From Lachnospiraceae bacterium (GTDB taxonomy: Bacteria > Bacillota > Clostridia > Lachnospirales > Lachnospiraceae): a DNA stretch of 53,658 nt. Positions within the stretch are counted from its first letter, which is position 1. Every line of letters begins with the position of its first letter. Both the position numbers and the translations under genes were made by a program. Positions 15,565 through 24,564 of this stretch are shown piece after piece. The stretch lies in the NCBI GenBank assembly GCA_910575105.1, contig CAJTDK010000024.1, positions 1 through 53,658 of the forward strand, given 5' to 3'. The notes under the pieces were generated by a model, which was not told the origin of the DNA, ran no database searches, and worked only from the letters and a program-made list of their open reading frames with translations.

Positions 15565-16424
15565 ACCGCCTCCTTCAGCTCTCTTCTGCATATGATCTTT
15601 GTCTTTGATGGATCTACCTTATCCTTTTCAACAATCAATTCATCAATGCTGTCTGCCCGGATCACACCGCTGGAAGGATTCATCACACTGTCAATCTTTC
15701 CTGTGATTTCTGCATCCACCGTGGAATACTCAAAAGCCAGGGTGGTGTTGAGAAGCTTACAGTTTTTCATAACCAGGTTATCAATGTAACACATACCCTG
15801 AAGGCTCTCAATCGTACAATTTACCAGAGTCAGATTCTTTGCATTCCAGCCCAGATATTCGCCGGAAATAAAGGAATCATATACCGTCACATTTTCACTG
15901 TTCCAGAAAGCATCCTTGGAAAGCATCCGGGCATTATGAATCTCCATATTCTTTACCCCGTCAAAGGAATAGTTGCCCACAAGCTGGAAATCCCGCAGCA
16001 CCATATTCTGGCTGTTCATGGCAAAGTAATCGCCTTTCGCAGATACATGCTCCAGCACCACGTTATCACAGTTCCAGAGCGTTTCGGCCGCATTGGGAAA
16101 ATTTACGTTTTGTAAGTTTACGCCCCGGCAGCGACGGAAATTCTTAGGAGCCTCGATCACTGCGTTTTCCACCGTGATATTGTCCGTATACCATACCCCT
16201 GCACGGGCCATCTCAAACCAGGTACAGTTTCTGGCGGTAATATTCTTCGCATACCAGAATGGATACTTCCATTTGAACATGCAGCCCTCCAGTTCGATAT
16301 CATGGCTCTCTTTCAGCGGCGACTCTCCATCTGCAAAAATGCTGTCGTAGATCTTCAAATTCTCCCCCTGGAATAATGCTCTTTCTCCTGTCAAATACTC
16401 CTGTCTGATTTCTCTTGTCTTCAT
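15561..16424 (-). CDS. DUF3737 family protein (right-handed beta-helix)
   Basis: 287 residues. Repeating units of about 20-22 residues with Asn, aromatic and hydrophobic ladders (ARNCTWFEMARAGVWYTDN, LWNCDNVVLEHVSAKGDYFA, ARMLSKDAFWNSENVTVYDS) make a pectate-lyase-like beta-helix, and the sequence matches the DUF3737 pattern. There is no signal peptide, so it is probably cytosolic. The biochemical function is unknown. It is the first gene of a four-gene operon (DUF3737, LysE, lipoprotein, PatB) whose promoter carries the TTTAGAAATTG box. Confidence 0.9.
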   Translation of the reverse strand: MKTREIRQEYLTGERALFQGENLKIYDSIFADGESPLKESHDIELEGCMFKWKYPFWYAKNITARNCTWFEMARAGVWYTDNITVENAVIEAPKNFRRCRGVNLQNVNFPNAAETLWNCDNVVLEHVSAKGDYFAMNSQNMVLRDFQLVGNYSFDGVKNMEIHNARMLSKDAFWNSENVTVYDSFISGEYLGWNAKNLTLVNCTIESLQGMCYIDNLVMKNCKLLNTTLAFEYSTVDAEITGKIDSVMNPSSGVIRADSIDELIVEKDKVDPSKTKIICRRELKEAV

Positions 16425-16548
16425 GATTTTTCCTCCTGATTATCTAAAATTTTTTAACTTACATTTCTCTGCTTTTTCTTTCCCATCATGCTGTTCTTCC
16501 TGATGTCTATGATAAGGATACCGGACACAGATAACATGGCTCTAACAT

Positions 16549-16592
16549 AAAAATAAACAATTTCTAAATGAATTCTTGCAGATTTCTCAATT
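16549..16592 (-). promoter_or_regulatory. Predicted response-regulator box and promoter, copy 1
   Basis: 44 bases identical to 27166-27209. The minus strand carries TTTAGAAATTGTTTA, about 120 bp upstream of the DUF3737 gene. Similarity to the other copy continues downstream (TGTTAG...ATGTTATCTG, then TA-rich -10-like bases), so the whole promoter is homologous. Confidence 0.65.
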
Positions 16593-16696
16593 TACCCGGC
16601 TGCCCGCTTCCACCTTTTTGATTATTTTTGCAGGCACACCTCCCACTCCTCTTGAAATAAGTATATAAACACAGAAAATTGTACTTATAAAGTTAT

Positions 16697-18133
16697 TCAC
16701 CGAACAAGTATCTGTCTGCCAGTTAATTTATTGCTATTTTTATTTTGTGCTTCAAGCCTTCTATTTTCTTCCCATTTTAAGTTCTTTAAAACTTTATCCG
16801 ACTCTCTTCGCCAAAGAATGATTCCAATCGGTATTACAACGGCCTCTGCCAGTACAAATGCCAGCCAGATCCACATCAGATTTCCAAAATGAGATAAGGC
16901 TGCAATAAATACCACCGGCAAAACCACCTGCCTGCCCAACGTAAGCAGCATGCTCTGTACTCCCAGTCCAAGTCCCTGAAATGCTGCCGAGTAAATAAGA
17001 CATACATTGGAAAGAAGATAGCTTACCGCCAAGATCCGAAGTGCCGTTACACCGATGAAAAGCATTTCCGGAGAAGCATCAAACAATAACAGCACCCATT
17101 CCGGAAAAACCTCCATTATCAGGAAAAATATACTGTAAAATATCACAGAATAAAGCATCGCCCATCTGCAACTCTGGTAAATTCTCTTTGGCTTTTTGGC
17201 GCCGTAGTTGTAAGCTACGATGGGGATCAGTCCGCTTCCCATGCCGTTTACCCCCACCGTCACAAGCCCCTGAATCTTTACACAGGCACCGTACACCGCA
17301 ACTGCTGTTGGAGTAATAACCATAAGAACGGAGTTTACATAGATGGCCAGTACCGAAGAAACAGCCTGCACCAGTGTACTGGGAATTCCTACCTTTAGAA
17401 TAGCCGCCATGCAGCCTTTATCCGCCTTTGCCGTAAAATGGATAGGTATCTCCCGATTCCACCGGCAGTTGATCCCATATCCGGCAAAACACCCGACCCA
17501 CTGCCCGATTACCGTTGCGAGGGCGGCTCCAGCCGTTCCCATTGCCGGAATGCCAAAATGCCCAAAAATAAGAATCGGATCCAAAACCAAATTCGTAATG
17601 GATGCAGCTGACAGTGTAAATAAAAACAGGGACGATTTGCCGCTTGCCATGACAAAGCGGTCAAATACCCACTGTCCCATCATTCCCAGGGAACCGAGCA
17701 TACATATGCGCAGATAAGGAATCCCATAGTCCATAATCGTCTCATTCCCTCCAGACTGCCACTTGAAATACGGCCTCATAGCTGACACTTCCAGAAAAGA
17801 CACCAGTACCCATGCCAGAAAAGCCAGCACCAGTGCGGCCGATGCCGTCTTTTTCACCTTTTCCTGGTCCCCTTCGCCTAATGCTTTGGAGATGACCGCA
17901 TTTAATCCCACCGCAATGCCAAGCCCCATGGCAGACATGAGAATCTGTACTGGAGCTGCCAAGGACAAGGCCGTCAACGCTTCTTCTGATATTCTGGAAA
18001 CAAATACACTGTCCACAAAATTATAAAGGGAATTGATCAGCAGTGAAATCATCAGTGGAACCCCGGTTCTCAATACTAATCCTGACACCCTTTCTGTTCC
18101 CATTGGGTTACTTGCATTAGATTCTTCTGTCAT
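16697..18133 (-). CDS. MATE family multidrug efflux transporter
   Basis: 478 residues with about 12 hydrophobic segments in two repeated halves, as in MATE (NorM/DinF-type) Na+- or H+-coupled exporters. Diagnostic stretches are PLMISLLINSLYNFVDSVFV near the N terminus and VNGMGSGLIPIVAYNYGAK in the second half. ATG at 18133 is preferred over an upstream ATG because GGAGGAAAAG sits in front of it. It is monocistronic with a 5' leader of nearly 300 nt; a probable LysR box and TATAAT lie at its far end. The likely role is export of a toxic compound or metabolite handled by the cluster. Confidence 0.92.
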   Translation of the reverse strand: MTEESNASNPMGTERVSGLVLRTGVPLMISLLINSLYNFVDSVFVSRISEEALTALSLAAPVQILMSAMGLGIAVGLNAVISKALGEGDQEKVKKTASAALVLAFLAWVLVSFLEVSAMRPYFKWQSGGNETIMDYGIPYLRICMLGSLGMMGQWVFDRFVMASGKSSLFLFTLSAASITNLVLDPILIFGHFGIPAMGTAGAALATVIGQWVGCFAGYGINCRWNREIPIHFTAKADKGCMAAILKVGIPSTLVQAVSSVLAIYVNSVLMVITPTAVAVYGACVKIQGLVTVGVNGMGSGLIPIVAYNYGAKKPKRIYQSCRWAMLYSVIFYSIFFLIMEVFPEWVLLLFDASPEMLFIGVTALRILAVSYLLSNVCLIYSAAFQGLGLGVQSMLLTLGRQVVLPVVFIAALSHFGNLMWIWLAFVLAEAVVIPIGIILWRRESDKVLKNLKWEENRRLEAQNKNSNKLTGRQILVR

Positions 18134-18218
18134 CTTCTTTTCCTCCTTACACATAAAATTACTTTTCCTGTTTTTTATAGACTACGCCCAAATTCCCACA
18201 GCTCATTCAGTCTCCTTG

Positions 18219-18395
18219 CTACAATATATCTGGTCGCTGCCAGGGTTTAAATTCAAACCGCTTCTTCAAGTTCTTCGGCTTATCAAAAGCAAATATATGG
18301 TTAATAGCTCACTGTAGCTGCCCAGAAAAGCTATGAAAATAAACAGAAAAGACAGTCTTTGCAGAAACTGATTGTCTTATCATACATAACCTTTC
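18219..18395 (-). pseudogene. Decayed flavoprotein gene in the MATE leader
   Basis: Two frames recall the flavoproteins at 35.8-36.9 kb. ATG 18387 opens MYDKTISFCKDCLFC, like KNKTIGFCKGCLAC in the gene at 36338. One base out of frame, HSFSGQLQ, stop, AINHIFAFDKPKNLKK follows, like HSFSGQLQCAINRIYALDKP at 35820. About 40 codons between them are missing, Cys is replaced by TGA (18309-18311), and a TAG closes the remnant at 18219. It is a deletion relic lying between the LysR box and the MATE start. Confidence 0.75.
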
Positions 18396-18450
18396 ACTTT
18401 CCGAAACCTCCTTCTTAAAACTCAAGTATATTATAGTAAAGGCAAAACCA

Positions 18451-18485
18451 AATAACAAATACTTATATTTAATTCGTTTGAATAG
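18451..18485 (-). promoter_or_regulatory. Predicted LysR box, copy 1 (MATE promoter)
   Basis: A 35-bp element matching 27255-27289 at 31 of 35 bases and related to 37202-37236. Its core has a CAAA...TTTG dyad (CAAATACTTATA... and ...CGTTTG). On the minus strand it is followed by CTTTACTATAATATAC, which supplies a TATAAT -10 box near 18430, the position expected for a LysR-activated promoter. Confidence 0.65.
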
Positions 18486-18522
18486 CTAAATCCTATATAT
18501 AAACCGAATTGGGATATATATA

Positions 18523-18544
18523 AGGAGGCCCTATAGAGCCTCCT
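18523..18544 (-). terminator. Probable terminator of the 27.1-18.6 kb operon
   Basis: AGGAGGC (18523-18529) pairs with GCCTCCT (18538-18544). On the minus strand a GC-rich hairpin is followed by an AT-rich tract with few U runs, about 95 bp past the last gene of the long operon. Confidence 0.5.
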
Positions 18545-18637
18545 CCAACTAACAGCCATATCTTTTCATAAATCATCTATAATTGCCGCCTTCTTTTCAA
18601 CACATCACTAAGTCATCACGCTTCTTCCAACCAGAGT

Positions 18638-19603
18638 TTATTCGCCAAAGAGCTCTTTTAAATATCCCAGTATAAAATCAATGGTCTTTTCCACATCCTT
18701 TCCATAAAAGCCATGCCCGGCTCCCGATAAAACCTCAAACTGGACAGATGGATACACCTGAGCCGCTTTTTCGGAATAGGAAATCGGCACAATTCCATCC
18801 TTGTCTCCATGGATCAAAAGCACTTCTTTATCATACTGTGGAATCACCTCATAAAAATCATAATCCATCAAAGCCGCTCCATACTCACGGCCAACTGTCA
18901 GGCCCATAAGGGAATAGGTTTCAGGAATATCCTCCACGCTGCCAAATTCACTTCTGGTGTCATCTGCCATTACAAAAGCCGGATATAACAGAATAAGCCC
19001 GGCAATCTCTTCCTTATGCGCTGCCGATGTAACCGCCGATACTGCCCCTCCCTGACTGGCACCAAACAAAACAATCCTTTCACGGTCCACATAAGGCTGT
19101 TCCTGTATCATTGTAAGGACTGCTTCCAGATCGGACTGTTCTGTAAACAGGGACATTTCTGTCATAGACCCGTCACTTTTGCTGCCGGGACCACCGCCAC
19201 AAAAATCAAAACAGTAAACCACATACCCGTTTTCTGCCAGCGTATCTGCATAATCCATACCGCTTCGGTGTGTATCTCCAAATCCATGGCTGTAGATTAT
19301 GGTAGGCATTCTTCCCCCTGCATTTTGAGGAACATATTCGATGCCATATATTTGTTTTCCGTTATTCTCGGCATATAACTCACGGATTTCATATTCGTAC
19401 ATACTTTCTTCTGCCTCTTCTGTGTCTATACCATAAGATACAGCCGGCTCCATTTCTGTAGTATCTACGTTTCCGGCATTCTGGAAATCTGTATCAATCT
19501 TTTCTGCTCTGCCTCCTCCTGCGGTATCCATTTTCCCTGCACATCCGCCCAACATTCCAATACAAAATGTCACCATTAAAATAAAGCTGATTATCTTTTT
19601 CAT
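18638..19603 (-). CDS. Alpha/beta hydrolase lipoprotein
   Basis: 321 residues. Signal peptide with lipobox MLGGC (Cys21), then a short acidic linker. The hydrolase core (about 78-318) has the oxyanion loop SHGFGD, nucleophile Ser183 in LFGASQGG, Asp269 in HGDKDGIVP and His297 in GAGHGF, a complete triad. It should act outside the membrane on esters, amides or peptides. It is the last gene of the long operon that begins with the amide hydrolase at 27096, and a hairpin follows. Confidence 0.9.
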   Translation of the reverse strand: MKKIISFILMVTFCIGMLGGCAGKMDTAGGGRAEKIDTDFQNAGNVDTTEMEPAVSYGIDTEEAEESMYEYEIRELYAENNGKQIYGIEYVPQNAGGRMPTIIYSHGFGDTHRSGMDYADTLAENGYVVYCFDFCGGGPGSKSDGSMTEMSLFTEQSDLEAVLTMIQEQPYVDRERIVLFGASQGGAVSAVTSAAHKEEIAGLILLYPAFVMADDTRSEFGSVEDIPETYSLMGLTVGREYGAALMDYDFYEVIPQYDKEVLLIHGDKDGIVPISYSEKAAQVYPSVQFEVLSGAGHGFYGKDVEKTIDFILGYLKELFGE

Positions 19604-19692
19604 GGTTCTCCACCATCCCTAATATTTATTCCATATCAAACATAAGGGCGGCATCCCAAAACTCAAGCTGCCCGCTCCTGCTGCTTTACCAT

Positions 19693-19935
19693 TCATATCT
19701 GCGTATCCTGAATGCAGTATTGCCTCAAAATTTCTATATCTGTTTCAGTTGAATCAGAAATCCTTAATTGTATCGGCCTGGAAATATCCATGCTGAGAAT
19801 ACCCATAACGGATCTGGCCTCTACCACATAATGACCAGAACATAAAGCAAATTTTCCTTTCATATTAGCGATGGCAGATTCAAATTTTTTAATCAGATCA
19901 AAACTGCCTAAATAAATACTTAATGTTGCAGACAT
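19693..19935 (-). CDS. HPr-like protein without the phosphorylatable histidine
   Basis: 80 residues. The central motif ARSVMGILSMDISRPIQLRI is that of HPr phosphocarriers around the regulatory serine. The His15 loop (GxHARP) is not recognisable in the N-terminal half (YLGSFDLIKKFESAIANM). Stand-alone HPr paralogues like this occur in clostridia and probably act as regulators, not PTS carriers. ATG at 19935 follows AAAAGGAGTG; its first bases overlap the end of a dapA fragment. Confidence 0.75.
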   Translation of the reverse strand: MSATLSIYLGSFDLIKKFESAIANMKGKFALCSGHYVVEARSVMGILSMDISRPIQLRISDSTETDIEILRQYCIQDTQI

Positions 19936-20054
19936 CTGTTCACTCCTTTTTGAATCTGAAACTTTGTCAACCTGTCAAATTCTGTGTAATTGATATTGCC
20001 ATCTTCGTGGGACGGTGTTATGATTGCTACGCCGGCTCCCTTAAAAATTGACAT
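19920..20054 (-). pseudogene. dapA (4-hydroxy-tetrahydrodipicolinate synthase) N-terminal fragment
   Basis: ATG 20054, after GGAGGAAGG, opens 44 codons: MSIFKGAGVAIITPSHEDGN then INYTEFDRLTKFQIQKGVN before a short tail and TAA at 19920. This is the standard start of DapA (KGAGVAIVTPF...N), here with Pro-Ser-His in place of TPF. The remaining 250 or so residues including the Schiff-base lysine are absent. It overlaps the end of the serine acetyltransferase gene and the start of the HPr-like gene, so it may survive only as a translational linker. Confidence 0.8.
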
Positions 20055-20617
20055 GTTCCTTCCTCCTTCTGGCTATGATAAACTTTCGTTGCTTGTTCCT
20101 CTCGCACAAGACGCCCCTGAGTTCCAACCACTGTAGCTCCTGCAGGAACCTCCTTCAGTACAACAGTTCCTGCTCCGATTTTAGCGCCTTCACCTACAGT
20201 AAAACTACCCAGAATCTTAGCTCCCGTTCCAATAATCACATTATTTTTAATTGTTGGATGGCGCTTCCCCTGCTCTTTTCCTACCCCACCAAGGGTAACT
20301 CCGTGATACATGGTAACATTATCCCCAATCTCCGCAGTCTCTCCAATAACCACACCGTTTCCGTGATCTATAAAAAGCCCTTTTCCAATCACTGCACCCG
20401 GATGAATCTCAATCCCTGTTTTCCTCGCAGCTCGCTGGGAAATCCATCTCGCAATAAAAAAATGCTTTCTCAGATACAGCTTATGTGCCAGCCGATAATA
20501 CAAAACCGCCCTGAATCCGGGATATAGGATAATTTCCAGATTACTTTTGATTGCAGGATCTCTTTCACGAATTACTTTTACTTCCGCTTTAACATAAGAA
20601 ATAATACCCATATCCAT
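20027..20617 (-). CDS. cysE: Serine O-acetyltransferase
   Basis: 196 residues. A left-handed beta-helix of hexapeptide repeats (GIEIHPGAVIGKGLFIDHGN, GETAEIGDNVTMYHGVTLGG, TIKNNVIIGTGAKILG) has the catalytic His in DHGNGVVIGE and MYHGVTLGG. It makes O-acetylserine, the cysteine precursor, from serine and acetyl-CoA. The short N-terminal helical region is typical of the EpsC/CysE class in Firmicutes. The last residues run across the start of a dapA fragment and may be an acquired tail. ATG 20617 follows AGAGAGG. It lies in the long operon between two lipoprotein genes; no cysteine synthase is nearby. Confidence 0.9.
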   Translation of the reverse strand: MDMGIISYVKAEVKVIRERDPAIKSNLEIILYPGFRAVLYYRLAHKLYLRKHFFIARWISQRAARKTGIEIHPGAVIGKGLFIDHGNGVVIGETAEIGDNVTMYHGVTLGGVGKEQGKRHPTIKNNVIIGTGAKILGSFTVGEGAKIGAGTVVLKEVPAGATVVGTQGRLVREEQATKVYHSQKEEGTCQFLREPA

Positions 20618-20640
20618 CCGTACCTCTCTGTGTTCTTCAT

Positions 20641-21327
20641 TTACGGCTGTGAAATCTGGATAATCTTATTTCCCCATCCTTCCAGCACCGGATTTTCTTC
20701 CACTGCCGTTATAAATTCTTCCGTTGCATCAAATGTACCGATCTTTGTATATTCTGCCGAAATCTCTGCATCGTGGTAAAACAATACGATACGGTTAGGA
20801 TCCGAATAAAATACGTCTCCCGCCTTTGCCTCTGTCACAGTCTCCGGATGATCGGACGGAATCTCATATCTGCTGGGAATGTCATAATATTGCAGCACAC
20901 TGTAGTCCGCATCCGCATCCCGTTCATAGATGGGAAGCCTCCAGTCAGAAGTTCCTACATACCTTGCAATCGCTGCCGCAGTTTCATTATCCAGAAGTGT
21001 CATCATAAATGCCTCTCCGTTATCCCCAAACCGGACCTCCAGCTGTGTGCTTTTGCTTTCCATCGTTTGACCTTCCTCAGACTGGCTTTCCATACTGGTA
21101 ATGTTCTCTGTGTCTGCATGGCTTTCAGAAGAGTCACCTGCTCCAATATTGCTTTCCGCCCTTTGTGCTTCTGTCATGTCAACGCTGCCGGCATTGGTGT
21201 CCCTTGCGCTTTCTGTATCTCCATTGTTCTGACCGCACCCTGCCATAAGCAAGGCAGTAAGTACCACGGCTGCCATCATTCCCATTCCCTTATTTACCAT
21301 ACTTGTTCTGTCATTTTTGTTTTTCAT
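20641..21327 (-). CDS. Lipoprotein, cyclophilin-like domain suspected
   Basis: 228 residues with a signal peptide and lipobox LMAGC (Cys31), then a Ser/Glu/Thr-rich linker. The C-terminal domain (TQLEVRFGDNGEAFMMTLLD, then AGDVFYSDPNRIVLFYHDAE) shares the pattern of the cyclophilin-like lipoproteins at 14193 and 27512 (strand, GD, FYG/FYH motif), though more distantly. It is probably surface-anchored. It lies between the FtsX permease and cysE in the long operon and could be a substrate-binding or chaperone-like partner of the exporter (inference). Confidence 0.75.
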   Translation of the reverse strand: MKNKNDRTSMVNKGMGMMAAVVLTALLMAGCGQNNGDTESARDTNAGSVDMTEAQRAESNIGAGDSSESHADTENITSMESQSEEGQTMESKSTQLEVRFGDNGEAFMMTLLDNETAAAIARYVGTSDWRLPIYERDADADYSVLQYYDIPSRYEIPSDHPETVTEAKAGDVFYSDPNRIVLFYHDAEISAEYTKIGTFDATEEFITAVEENPVLEGWGNKIIQISQP

Positions 21328-21431
21328 ATTGTTTTCGTCCTTTCTTCTCTTTGCTCATTTTTCAGGGCATATTGATGGCCCTTATGATGCTTTTTGCTTT
21401 CCTGCTGTTCCATTTTTCATATTTTAAACTT

Positions 21432-23783
21432 TCATGTTTCCGCCGTCAGCACATTCATGTCCTCCTTTCCGATCCTGCCTGATAACAGCCAGGCGAATCC
21501 AAAGAACAAAAGTATCATCACAATTCCAGGAAGGAGAACGCTTCCGGGCGTATTTCCAGATGCGAAATTGCTGATCCCGGCCAGCCGCATGAGGCTGGAT
21601 ACAATGGGGTCTGTAAGCCCCATAGCTGCCAGTGTCCCAATGACTGCCCCCATTCCTGCCACAAGTCCAAAGCGAAAGGCAAAGGAGAGCCTGAGCATCC
21701 GGACAGAACATCCGATGGATTTATAGATTCCCATATCCTTCTGCTCTGCATCCAGGATCTTTGTTCCTGTCATTCCCGTTACGATACAGATAAACGCCGC
21801 ACTCATTCCATACAGGAAAAGAATCAGCATATGCATGGCGGAAATAATTCCAAAAAGCCCCGGCCAGGAATTCTCATGGACATGGACATCCCCGCCCCAG
21901 GTCTGTTCCAAAGCCTCGGTAATCGCCTGTTTCTGTGAAGGATCTTCCAGAAAATAATGGTAGCACCACAGGCGGCTGTCATCCTCTCCAATAGAAAGGT
22001 ACCCTTCCCTGCTCATACCCAGATTTGCCCCCATATCATTGGCGCAATGATAGATGCCTGAAACGGTAAACTCTTCACTTCCTTTATTCCCCCGGATTGT
22101 AACAGTATCCCCCACATCTGCTCCCAAATCTGCCGCCAGTACCTCTGTCAGCACTACCTGGTCTGCCTCCCTGCTGGTATGGCCCCTGCTGATATGGAAC
22201 CGCTCCGGCTCCGTGATCACATTTGCCGTGTAATTCGTCCCATTTACAGAAACGCTTGGCATGGCCAGCAGATAGCTGTCTGTGATATTCGTATAAGAAA
22301 GCACCATTGTTTCCATTTCTTCGGCCGAAAGCTTCCCAAGGACCTGCACTCCCAGGTCAAGGTCTGCCGGGTGAAACGCATCCATCATCCCTTTTCCGTC
22401 CGCCCCCAGCCAGCCGTTCATCCGGCCTGCCAGGGAAGCGAAAAACACCAGAAGTACCGCTACAAGACAGGCGCTTGTATAGCGTCTCCTCCCTGTCAGG
22501 ACCTGCCGCAGCGCCAGATGGAAGCTAAGTCCTTCTGCCCGGAGCTTATGGTGGAAAATACTGGCTCCCACGTCCTGCGCCTCCCCGGATTCCCTGCGGA
22601 TGGCTGCCATGGGGCTGATCCTGTCAACCCGCCGAAGACACAGGGCGCAAAAGCCTCCAGGCACCAGAAGAAGGACGGCCAGGATGCCCAGACAGGGAAG
22701 GACAGGAAAATGAATTGGCAGCAAAACACCCGTAGTAGTCACTGTGACCCGGCTGATGATCCCTGCTGCCGGAACTGCCAGAAGCATTCCCGAAACCGCG
22801 CCAAATCCCACGGCTCCCATATACTGCACCATCAGCTGGCCCGCCAGCTGTTTCCCGGTAAACCCTATGGTTTTTAAAATCCCAAGATTCTTCCATTCCT
22901 GTTCCACCAGCCCGGAAATACTGTGTCCCATGACTGCCATGGCCACTCCCAGCAGCACAAATGCAAAAGCCGCTAAAATGGCAGAGAAAGCATCCTGGAG
23001 AATGACCATAAATCCCGCAATCGTATCTGCGCTGTGGATAAATTCCGTATACATGGAAAGAGGCGTGTTTTCAATCAATGTCCTGTTTATTTCCGAAACA
23101 GTCCTGCCTTCCTCCATTTGAATATGGATCATGACGCCATCCCTGGCCAAGGCATCCATTCCCGCCTCTTCTATGACAGAGCAGATTTCCTCATAGGTCT
23201 GCTCTGAGATCAGGAACCCTTTCATCCCAATCATGGAACTGCCCATAAAAGGGTCTTCATAATACCCGGCCACCGTCAGGCTGATCTTACGTCCGCCTCT
23301 GGCTATGGGAAATGTGACTGCATCCCCAGGTTTCAGATCCATCATGGATTTCATGGAAGCAGATACATATACTTCCTCTTCTTTGATTTCTTCCGGAATT
23401 TCGGCATAGCCCGAAAGATCACTCTGAAAAAAACGGTACCTGATCCCTGTCCACGGAATCAGCTGCCCCTCACTGTCAGATTCCATGCCGTTTGCTTCAT
23501 ATTCAGAAAAAATCAGTCTCTGCGTCTCTGCCGCCTCTACTCCTTCCTGCCCCCGGATGCTTTCTGTCAGGAAGTCCGCATCCGGCACATTCGATGCCCA
23601 TGCGGTAAGGTCCCCAAACCTTAGTCTCTCCATCTCTTCCCTTATATAACGGTTCCCCACAAATGCAGTCATCAGCACTGCTGTCAGGGAAAGCGCTGTC
23701 AGAAACAGAAGGATTCCGATTCCCAAAAGGCTCCCTTTATGCTTTTTTATTCCTGCCCGGATTAAGATCGGATGTTCCAACAT
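21432..23783 (-). CDS. FtsX-like ABC transporter permease
   Basis: 783 residues. One N-terminal transmembrane helix (about 18-42) and a large extracytoplasmic domain are followed by three helices (ILAAFAFVLLGVAMAVMGHS onwards), a second block starting with a helix near 430, another soluble domain and three C-terminal helices. The two-FtsX-domain layout is that of macrolide/lantibiotic/lipoprotein-type exporters. The partner ATPase lies 16 bp upstream. Such pairs move hydrophobic or peptide compounds out of the envelope. Confidence 0.92.
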   Translation of the reverse strand: MLEHPILIRAGIKKHKGSLLGIGILLFLTALSLTAVLMTAFVGNRYIREEMERLRFGDLTAWASNVPDADFLTESIRGQEGVEAAETQRLIFSEYEANGMESDSEGQLIPWTGIRYRFFQSDLSGYAEIPEEIKEEEVYVSASMKSMMDLKPGDAVTFPIARGGRKISLTVAGYYEDPFMGSSMIGMKGFLISEQTYEEICSVIEEAGMDALARDGVMIHIQMEEGRTVSEINRTLIENTPLSMYTEFIHSADTIAGFMVILQDAFSAILAAFAFVLLGVAMAVMGHSISGLVEQEWKNLGILKTIGFTGKQLAGQLMVQYMGAVGFGAVSGMLLAVPAAGIISRVTVTTTGVLLPIHFPVLPCLGILAVLLLVPGGFCALCLRRVDRISPMAAIRRESGEAQDVGASIFHHKLRAEGLSFHLALRQVLTGRRRYTSACLVAVLLVFFASLAGRMNGWLGADGKGMMDAFHPADLDLGVQVLGKLSAEEMETMVLSYTNITDSYLLAMPSVSVNGTNYTANVITEPERFHISRGHTSREADQVVLTEVLAADLGADVGDTVTIRGNKGSEEFTVSGIYHCANDMGANLGMSREGYLSIGEDDSRLWCYHYFLEDPSQKQAITEALEQTWGGDVHVHENSWPGLFGIISAMHMLILFLYGMSAAFICIVTGMTGTKILDAEQKDMGIYKSIGCSVRMLRLSFAFRFGLVAGMGAVIGTLAAMGLTDPIVSSLMRLAGISNFASGNTPGSVLLPGIVMILLFFGFAWLLSGRIGKEDMNVLTAET

Positions 23784-23799
23784 TTAACCATACACCTCC

Positions 23800-24561
23800 C
23801 TACCACCGAAGCCTGGAAAGCCACTGGCTTACGTCTCTTTCCCGCTGCTTCTCTTCCATTTCATTGTACGGCTCCAACGCCAGTTCATCACAGACCTTCC
23901 CATCCTCCAGATAAAGAACCCGGTTCCCTCTGGCTGCGGCCCGCAGGTCATGTGTCACCATCAGGATACTCTGGCCTTCCCGGTTCAAGTCCGTCAATAG
24001 CCCAAGGACTTCACGGGTATTTGCCTGGTTCAATGCCCCCGTAGGCTCATCCGCAAACAGAAGCCCTGGCTTTCTGATCATGGCCCTGGCAATGGCAGCC
24101 CTTTGCGCCTCGCCCCCGGATACCTGGGAGGGCAGTCTGTCCTTTGCTGCCTCCACATCCATCTGCCGCAGGAGATTCGCTGCCCTCTCCCTTACCTTTT
24201 CAGCACTGTCCTTTTTACTCACATATCCGGCCACCAGCACATTTTCCAAAAGCGTCAGGCTGCTGACCAGATGGGTCTGCTGGAATACAAACCCGAATTC
24301 CTCTGCCCGTAGCTTTGCCATCCGGTTTTCAGAAAGGCCGCTGATCTCCTTATCCTTGTAAAACACATGTCCTGCGGTCAACGGATCCATACCGCTTAAG
24401 CTGTACAAAAGCGTAGACTTCCCGGCTCCCGAAGGCCCCATAATCACAGTAAAGTCATTTTCATATATTTCAATGTCAATTCCGTCCAGGACTTTTGTCT
24501 CTGTCTTTCCCTGGAGAAAAACTCTGGTGATTTTTTCTCCCTGTAAGATTGTGTCTGCCAT
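23800..24561 (-). CDS. ABC transporter ATP-binding protein
   Basis: 253 residues. Walker A GPSGAGKST (about 43-51), Q-loop FVFQQTHL, signature SGGEAQRAAIARAM, Walker B LLFADEPTGAL and the H-loop MVTHDLRAA are all present. The sequence is of the LolD/MacB class that pairs with FtsX permeases, and the permease gene follows. It begins 4 bp after the upstream PaaK-like gene, so it belongs to the same operon. Confidence 0.95.
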   Translation of the reverse strand: MADTILQGEKITRVFLQGKTETKVLDGIDIEIYENDFTVIMGPSGAGKSTLLYSLSGMDPLTAGHVFYKDKEISGLSENRMAKLRAEEFGFVFQQTHLVSSLTLLENVLVAGYVSKKDSAEKVRERAANLLRQMDVEAAKDRLPSQVSGGEAQRAAIARAMIRKPGLLFADEPTGALNQANTREVLGLLTDLNREGQSILMVTHDLRAAARGNRVLYLEDGKVCDELALEPYNEMEEKQRERDVSQWLSRLRW

Positions 24562-24564
24562 TTG

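Noticed and set aside
18309..18311. TGA replacing a Cys codon in the flavoprotein-like remnant, a possible selenocysteine
   Set aside because: The remnant is also frameshifted and lacks about 40 codons. No SECIS-like element was visible, so a decay mutation is the simpler reading.
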